The notes beneath the pieces were generated by a model that searched no databases, was not told where the DNA came from, and saw only the letters and a list, made by a program, of their open reading frames with translations. From Acidobacteriota bacterium (GTDB lineage Bacteria > Acidobacteriota > Polarisedimenticolia > J045): a stretch of 10,240 nucleotides of DNA. Made by a program: the position numbers and the translations under genes. Shown in pieces: positions 6,102 through 10,240 of this stretch (its first letter is position 1; every line of letters starts with the position of its first letter). The DNA lies in the NCBI GenBank assembly GCA_020350085.1, contig CP070706.1:3297715-3307954 (forward strand). Reading direction: 5' to 3'.

Positions 6102-8231
6102 ATGCCGCCGAGTGCGTCACGGGTGCTGCTTCTGCTTCGCCACGAGATTCGTTCGCTCGTTCGCGATCGAAGAACGCTTTTCTTTGCGCTGATATTGCCG
6201 TTGCTGATCTATCCAGCCATCTTCATGCTGTCCAAAACGAGCCAGCAGCGACAAGAGAAGCGCCGCACGGAGACGACCTACACGTATGCCATCGTCGGGG
6301 GCGAAGCCGATCAAGTGCGAGAGTGGATACATCTCGCGAGGGAGAGCTCGCAGTGTGACCAGGCCGATCACGATTCGTCGAGAAACGACGAAGTGCAACA
6401 GCCGGAGCGGGGAAGCCATGACGCGTGGCGATTCGAGGAGACCGCAACGGCGGATCCACGCACTGCCCTCGAGCGCGATGAGCTCGATTTCTATGTGGAA
6501 GCGATTCCCGCCTCAGCCAACGAGGCGGAAGAACCGTCTCAGGACCCCGAAGCGTCGTCGCCACTGCTGCGACTCGTGTTTCGCGGTAACGAAGAGGCCA
6601 GCAGAGACGGTGCGCGCACGATGCGTTCTGCGCTCAACGACGCGCGCGAACAGGTTCGCGAGCGTCTTCTTCGTGAGCGGGGTCTCGAGCTCGTGCTCGC
6701 GAATGTGTACCCGATCGAGGCGGTTGATGTCGCCAGCAGTGGCCAAGCGGCGGGCTCGCTGTTCGGCCGGTTTCTGACCGCTCTCGTGGTGTTCTTGGTT
6801 CTCGGCGGCGGAGCGGCCATCTCGGCGGACGCGCTCGCCGGTGAGAAGGAGCGAGGGACGCTCGAGACGATCCTCACATCGGCCGCCGGTCGCGAGGAGA
6901 TCGTTGCGGCCAAGTTTCTCGCGATTCTCGGGGTCGCGTTATTCATCACCTGCATCAACGTCGTGAACTTGATGGTATACGTCAGCTTTGGCGTGATCTC
7001 TATGCCGGCAGGCTTCGCAGATAGCCTGCCACCCCTGGCGTTGGGCGTGTTGGTGTTGGTGCTCGTCCCGTTGGCCGCGCTACTGGCTGGCGTGCTGTTG
7101 CTGCTGTCCGGTGTGGCGAAGACGTACAAAGAGGCGCAGCTCTATTTGCTCCCGGCGCAGCTCTTCAGTGTTGTACCAGCACTCGCCGCCGTGTTGCCGG
7201 AAATCCAGCTCCGTTCCGCGATAGTGGTTGTGCCGTTGGCCAACGTCAGCGTGGCCGTTCGGGAGGTGATGGTCGGACGCTACGATTGGCCGATGCTGAT
7301 CGTCACCGTCGTCGTGACGACTCTGGCCGCTGTCTATGTCGTGCGTCTCGCGGCTCGCACGCTCTTGAGCGAGCGGCTGATCACGGCTTCCGAGCGTGAT
7401 GCGAGCGAGATCATCGGCGGGCCGGCGCTGCTGCCGCGGCGTTTCCCGCTGTGGCTCGCTGGTACGTGGGGACTGTTTCTGATCGTTGGACTCAACCTCC
7501 CCCAAACGCTCGACGTGCGCTGGCAGGTGCTGATCAACCTCGTCGGGATCTTCATCGGCAGCACCGCACTGATGGTATGGCGTTACCGCTTGCCGATCGG
7601 TCGGATCGTCTCACCGAACCGCCCGCGCCCGCTCGTGTGGATCGCGGTGCTCGTCGGTGCGCCTGCAGGACTGATCGTCGTCGAAACCGTCTTCGAGCTG
7701 GTCGGCGTGGTTCTGCCCGTGCCAAGAGAGTGGCTGGAGAAGTTCTCGGGATTGCTGCTACCAGAAGGCGTGCCGCTCTGGCAACTCGCGATCATGATGA
7801 CCGTCCTGCCCGGCATCGCAGAGGAGCTGTTCTTCCGCGGGGTGCTGATCTACGCACTGCGGGGTCGAATGGGACCGATCTCGCTGTGCCTGCTCAGTGG
7901 CGTCGTCTTCGGACTGTTTCACACGGCGCTTTGGCGCGTCATACCGACCGGCACACTCGGTGTCCTGCTCGCAGGGGTGACGCTGTTGACCGGCTCGATC
8001 TTTCCCGCAGCACTTTGGCACGCGCTGAACAACAGTCTCGGCCTGGGGCTGGCTGTTGCGGGAATCGATCTTCAGACGTTGGGCTGGGAAGCGAGATGGG
8101 CGGCTTTTCTCCTGTTGGCTTTTGCGCTCATGGTGATTTGGAAGCAGCGGACGCTCTACCCGGGGCTGAGGCGAGCGAGACAAAAGCAAAGCGGCGGGGG
8201 AACTCCCCGCCGCTCGGCATGGTCACCCTGA
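6102..8231 (+). CDS. ABC-2 permease fused to CPBP intramembrane metalloprotease
   Basis: A 709-residue two-part membrane protein. The N-terminal part (about 1-425) is an ABC-2 permease: a first helix at about 25-44, a hydrophilic extracytoplasmic domain (about 45-215), the coupling motif GEKERGTLETILTSAAGREE (247-266), then helices to about 416. The C-terminal part (about 445-685) is a CPBP/Abi (CAAX-protease-like) domain. It has EELFFRG at 574-580 (the EExxxR motif, catalytic Glu pair and Arg579), FGLFH with His607, and LWHALNN with His640 and Asn644. Every residue expected of an active zinc-dependent intramembrane glutamyl protease is therefore present. It probably forms a heterodimer with the permease at 4061-5347, driven by the ATPase. 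Its protease may process the exported molecule or act in immunity or regulation, which is inference. The last codons (about 8190-8214) coincide with a terminator for the opposite-strand gene. Confidence 0.93.
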   Translation: MPPSASRVLLLLRHEIRSLVRDRRTLFFALILPLLIYPAIFMLSKTSQQRQEKRRTETTYTYAIVGGEADQVREWIHLARESSQCDQADHDSSRNDEVQQPERGSHDAWRFEETATADPRTALERDELDFYVEAIPASANEAEEPSQDPEASSPLLRLVFRGNEEASRDGARTMRSALNDAREQVRERLLRERGLELVLANVYPIEAVDVASSGQAAGSLFGRFLTALVVFLVLGGGAAISADALAGEKERGTLETILTSAAGREEIVAAKFLAILGVALFITCINVVNLMVYVSFGVISMPAGFADSLPPLALGVLVLVLVPLAALLAGVLLLLSGVAKTYKEAQLYLLPAQLFSVVPALAAVLPEIQLRSAIVVVPLANVSVAVREVMVGRYDWPMLIVTVVVTTLAAVYVVRLAARTLLSERLITASERDASEIIGGPALLPRRFPLWLAGTWGLFLIVGLNLPQTLDVRWQVLINLVGIFIGSTALMVWRYRLPIGRIVSPNRPRPLVWIAVLVGAPAGLIVVETVFELVGVVLPVPREWLEKFSGLLLPEGVPLWQLAIMMTVLPGIAEELFFRGVLIYALRGRMGPISLCLLSGVVFGLFHTALWRVIPTGTLGVLLAGVTLLTGSIFPAALWHALNNSLGLGLAVAGIDLQTLGWEARWAAFLLLAFALMVIWKQRTLYPGLRRARQKQSGGGTPRRSAWSP
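8190..8214 (-). terminator. Intrinsic terminator of the small secreted-protein gene
   Basis: A perfect 10-bp G+C-rich stem (8190-8199 with 8205-8214, AGCGGCGGGG against CCCCGCCGCT) closes a 5-base loop. Read on the minus strand it is followed by TTTGCTTTTG (8189-8180), a broken U tract. On the plus strand no U tract follows, so it serves the minus-strand gene whose stop is at 8271. It lies inside the 3' end of the permease-protease coding sequence. Confidence 0.75.
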
Positions 8232-8238
8232 AGAATTT

Positions 8239-8265
8239 CGGCGGCTGGAGACCAGCGAGCCGCCG
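8239..8265. terminator. Hairpin between convergent stops
   Basis: An exact 8-bp inverted repeat (CGGCGGCT at 8239-8246, AGCCGCCG at 8258-8265) with an 11-base loop fills most of the 39 bases between the two convergent stop codons. Inside it CTGG/CCAG can form an alternative smaller stem. No U tract follows on the plus strand, and only a weak AAATTCTT follows on the minus strand. It may stop or protect the plus-strand ABC transcript, or sit in the 3' end of the minus-strand transcript. Confidence 0.4.
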
Positions 8266-8270
8266 TGAAA

Positions 8271-8669
8271 CTAGCTCGAAATCTTCGAAGCGTACTCGTG
8301 GATCTTCGACACCAGCTCGGCGTCATCCGCGGTCGCCATGATCACGAGACCATCATCGGTGCGCTTGACAGAACGGGTCACGCCATTGGCCTTGATCGGG
8401 CAGTTCGTGCAGCCGGAAGACTTCGGACAAGAGCCCATCCGGTTCTCGATCGCGGCGATGTCATCCTGGCTGGCGTTGACGACGATGATCTTGACGCCAT
8501 TGTCGAGCCTGGTCACGGTCGGCTGAACATTGAGGCCGTGGAAAACGTTGGTGTCGACCGAGTTGTAGCTCGCATCGGCCATCTTAGCGGCTTTGGCCTT
8601 GTCACAACCGAAGGCCGGAGCGGCGACGATCAGCGTGAGGATGCTCGCGAGGATCAGCAGCTTCTTCAT
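8271..8669 (-). CDS. Small secreted cysteine-containing protein, family not recognised
   Basis: A 132-residue protein with a clear Sec signal peptide (MKKLLILASILTLIVAAPAFG, residues 1-21). Cleavage probably falls after Ala19 or Gly21; Cys22 follows at once, but the preceding residues AFG do not make a standard lipobox, so a lipoprotein is only possible. The mature part has Cys22 and a Cys81-x5-Cys87-x2-Cys90 cluster (CPKSSGCTNC). Two similar segments, residues 52-78 (VTRLDNGVKIIVV, then DDIAAIENR) and 101-126 (VKRTDDGLVIMAT, then DDAELVSKI), flank this cluster and look like a duplicated strand-strand-helix unit. AGAGGG at 8677-8682 lies seven bases before the ATG. It is convergent with the ABC operon and has its own terminator at 8190-8214. 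I do not recognise the function; four cysteines in an exported protein could bind a metal or form disulfides. Confidence 0.85.
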   Translation of the reverse strand: MKKLLILASILTLIVAAPAFGCDKAKAAKMADASYNSVDTNVFHGLNVQPTVTRLDNGVKIIVVNASQDDIAAIENRMGSCPKSSGCTNCPIKANGVTRSVKRTDDGLVIMATADDAELVSKIHEYASKISS

Positions 8670-8689
8670 TTAGTTGCCCTCTCTCTGCG

Positions 8690-8707
8690 CCCGGCTTCGC
8701 CGCCGGG
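8690..8707 (-). promoter_or_regulatory. Leader hairpin just upstream of the small gene's ribosome site
   Basis: A 6-bp perfect stem (CCCGGC at 8690-8695, GCCGGG at 8702-8707) with a 6-base loop sits about four bases before the purine-rich ribosome-binding run (8677-8686) of the small secreted-protein gene. It could influence translation or mRNA stability. In G+C-rich DNA a stem of this size can also be chance. Confidence 0.3.
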
Positions 8708-9115
8708 AGGATGGGTGATGGTCGGGGGCGAACCCACTCGCGGCGAGAGGGCCGACCGCCCCGGGATGCGTTCACGTCGCGCCGGATCGCCCGCCGCGAC
8801 GAAGTCGCAGAGGGAAGTCTACGGAAGCGCCGCAAATCGGCCAACGAAGAGTCGGCGAACGGAACGCGCCAGCAGGCGGCCAGCTTGCGCCATCGAAAAC
8901 AACTCTATTCCTGTCAATAGTTTAGGACCTCTCTCCGACTTCGATGGGCACTGTAAAAATGTTGTCAAACCTATGGTTAGTCGCTCTTGCACCCCATCTC
9001 ACACCGCCTCGAGATCGGCCACGCAACACACGGCCCGCATGCGCGGCGCCCGCTGCCGCGCCCGGGCGATTCCTCGGCAGCACCGTTCCGGGGCGAGAAT
9101 AGGCTCATCTGCGTT

Positions 9116-9120
9116 GGAGG
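9116..9120 (+). promoter_or_regulatory. Ribosome binding site of the ParB-like gene
   Basis: GGAGG lies nine bases before the ATG at 9130 and supports that start over the internal candidates. Confidence 0.6.
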
Positions 9121-9129
9121 GCGGATCCG

Positions 9130-10110
9130 ATGGCCAAGCGCTCTTCCGGTTCGGGGGAAACTCGGACCACCAAGACGACTCGCCGCCGCAAGCGGCAGCA
9201 CGAGCCGAACAGCCGCGGGCTGACGCCAGGACAAACGGCGCGCGAGACACCACCAGCAAAAATCCTCGAGCTACGACAGATCGTCGAGGGTGACGGCGGC
9301 AGAGTGCTCGCCGAATACCGCGATCCCCTCGGGGGCCACTGGCAGCTGCTTGCCGTGCTTCCGGTCGATCTCGTCAAACCCACGCCTTATCAGCGCGACC
9401 TGTCCGATGCTCACGTAACGCGTCTCGCGGAGCGAATCGACCAGCTCGATCGCTTTCTCGACCCGCTCGTGACGTATCGCGCTGGTGATGCCGAGTATTG
9501 GACGCCCAACGGACACCATCGCCTGGCCGCGATGAGAAGCCTCGGTGCGCGATCGATCGCTGCGCTCGTTCTGCCTGACGAGGAGATTGCCTACAAGATT
9601 CTGGCCCTCAACACGGAAAAGGCTCATAACGTGCGCGAGAAGTCGCTGGAGGTCGTGCGCATGGCGCGGGCGTTGGCTGACCTCGATCCGCGGCCCGAAA
9701 AGGAATTCGCCGTCGGGTTCGAGGACCCGACGTTTCTCACGCTCGGGCTTTGCTACGAGCAGCGTGGCCGCTTCTCGGGTGGCGCGTATCAGCCGGCGCT
9801 GAAGAGAATCGACAAGTTCTCGTCAGCGGCTCTGCCGCGCGCGCTGGCCGCGAGGCAGCAGCGTGCGGAGAAGCTGCTCGAGCTCGACGACGCGGTTGCC
9901 GAGTGCGTCAAGCAGCTGAGGGAGCGCGGGTTTGTGAGCCCGTATCTCAAGGCGTTCGTGCTCGCGCGCATCAATCCGATGCGCTTCCAGCGAGGTGCTC
10001 GAGTCGATTTCGACGAGACGATCGACAAGATGATCGCCTCGGCCCAGCGCTTCAAACCGGACAAGATTAAGGCAGAACAACTCGCACGTGCCGCGGGGCC
10101 GCCCGAGTAA
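9130..10110 (+). CDS. ParB/sulfiredoxin-fold N-terminal domain protein
   Basis: A 326-residue soluble protein. A basic, low-complexity N-terminus (residues 1-42, many Arg, Lys and Thr) precedes a ParB-N/Srx-like domain at about 72-160. In that domain, LPVDLVKPTPYQRDLSDAHV (77-96) matches the ParB box I region ('...I.P.P.QPR....E.L..SI') and NGHHRLAAM (127-135) stands at the nucleotide-binding box II, where canonical ParB has GERR.RA. The remainder (about 165-326) is predicted helical and charged, with VREKSLEVVRMARAL (168-182) and a later coiled-coil-like stretch (about 238-266). I see no ParB HTH and no neighbouring parA, so chromosome partition is not supported. A CTP/ATP-binding regulator or ParB-like nuclease role is possible. 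It appears to be transcribed alone. Confidence 0.88.
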   Translation: MAKRSSGSGETRTTKTTRRRKRQHEPNSRGLTPGQTARETPPAKILELRQIVEGDGGRVLAEYRDPLGGHWQLLAVLPVDLVKPTPYQRDLSDAHVTRLAERIDQLDRFLDPLVTYRAGDAEYWTPNGHHRLAAMRSLGARSIAALVLPDEEIAYKILALNTEKAHNVREKSLEVVRMARALADLDPRPEKEFAVGFEDPTFLTLGLCYEQRGRFSGGAYQPALKRIDKFSSAALPRALAARQQRAEKLLELDDAVAECVKQLRERGFVSPYLKAFVLARINPMRFQRGARVDFDETIDKMIASAQRFKPDKIKAEQLARAAGPPE

Positions 10111-10119
10111 CGCGCAGCC

Positions 10120-10135
10120 CGCGCGAACGTGCGCG
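10120..10135 (+). terminator. Possible hairpin after the ParB-like gene
   Basis: CGCGC (10120-10124) pairs with GCGCG (10131-10135), plus one G-T pair, around an AACG loop, ten bases after the stop codon. No U tract follows, so it is at best a weak or Rho-assisted terminator. Confidence 0.25.
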
Positions 10136-10177
10136 AGGCTCGGCGACTTCGACGGGCCGCCACACGACCACGCGCGA

Positions 10178-10206
10178 TTGACACGGGATTAACCTCATGT
10201 TAGCAA
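10178..10206 (+). promoter_or_regulatory. Possible sigma70-type promoter at window end
   Basis: An exact TTGACA (10178-10183) is followed after 17 bases by TAGCAA (10201-10206), which matches the -10 consensus at three of six positions. The region is locally A+T-richer than the coding DNA before it. It would drive a gene beyond the window. Confidence 0.3.
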
Positions 10207-10240
10207 GCATTTTCCGTCACCGTTCGGGTCTGCGCACCGA

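Larger units (their letters stand above)
8670..9129. other. Long intergenic region between divergent small-protein and ParB-like genes
   Basis: About 460 bases with no convincing gene; the open frames here have skewed Arg-rich composition and look like G+C shadows. The segment 8900-8990 is distinctly more A+T-rich than its surroundings and is the likely promoter zone. On the minus strand it holds two exact TTGACA hexamers, at 8963-8968 and 8912-8917, 51 bases apart. Neither has a good -10 at 16-18 bases, so promoter assignment is weak. A short inverted repeat CTATT/AATAG (8905-8909 with 8916-8920) surrounds the second hexamer. If transcription towards the small gene starts here, its leader would be about 200 bases or more. 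Confidence 0.45.

Noticed and set aside
8265..9293. Plus-strand open frame of 342 codons across the small secreted gene and intergenic region
   Set aside because: It runs antisense to the signal-peptide gene, through intergenic DNA, and into the ParB-like gene in the wrong frame. It shows no coherent domain.
9130..10110. Chromosome partition protein ParB
   Set aside because: Only the N-terminal fold is supported. The HTH domain, a canonical GERR box and an adjacent parA are all missing, so the parB name is not given.

Overview
This is a gene-dense bacterial chromosome segment, rich in G+C, with Shine-Dalgarno-type ribosome sites, GTG as well as ATG starts, and tightly spaced operons. The phylum cannot be fixed from one window. 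The ABC-2 permease fused to a CPBP membrane protease is an architecture I associate mainly with Planctomycetota and related deep-branching phyla, so that group, or one such as Acidobacteriota, is a reasonable guess. No tRNA, rRNA, CRISPR array, insertion sequence or prophage signature was seen.

Region 1 (1-3718, minus strand) is a three-gene operon read right to left. It starts with a GT-C membrane glycosyltransferase resembling the AftB/LA_3751 group. Next is a GT87-type membrane glycosyltransferase, whose GTG start overlaps the previous stop by 4 bases. Last, about 30 bases on, is the N-terminal 134 residues of a radical SAM enzyme that runs off the window edge; its CxxxCxxC cluster motif is visible. 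The two glycosyltransferases should act on an extracytoplasmic acceptor using polyprenyl-linked sugar. The radical SAM protein has an N-terminal segment like those of peptide-modifying (SPASM-type) maturases.

Region 2 (4061-8231, plus strand) diverges from region 1 and encodes one complete Nat-type ABC-2 export system: permease, ATPase (8-base overlap), and a second permease fused to a CPBP (Abi/CAAX-protease-like) intramembrane protease. The three genes are translationally coupled or separated by only a few bases.

Region 3 (8190-9129) holds a convergent small gene for a secreted, cysteine-containing 132-residue protein with an apparent internal duplication. Its intrinsic terminator lies inside the last codons of the permease-protease gene, and it has a long leader or divergent intergenic region upstream.

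Region 4 (9130-10240) holds a monocistronic-looking gene for a ParB/sulfiredoxin-fold protein with no visible HTH domain or ParA partner, followed by a possible promoter at the window end.

The most interesting reading is the neighbourhood of a radical SAM enzyme, a CPBP protease and an ABC exporter. That part set resembles the sporulation-killing-factor (skf) type of modified-peptide cluster, here with two membrane glycosyltransferases added. No precursor peptide is visible and the two halves are divergent, so this remains a hypothesis.
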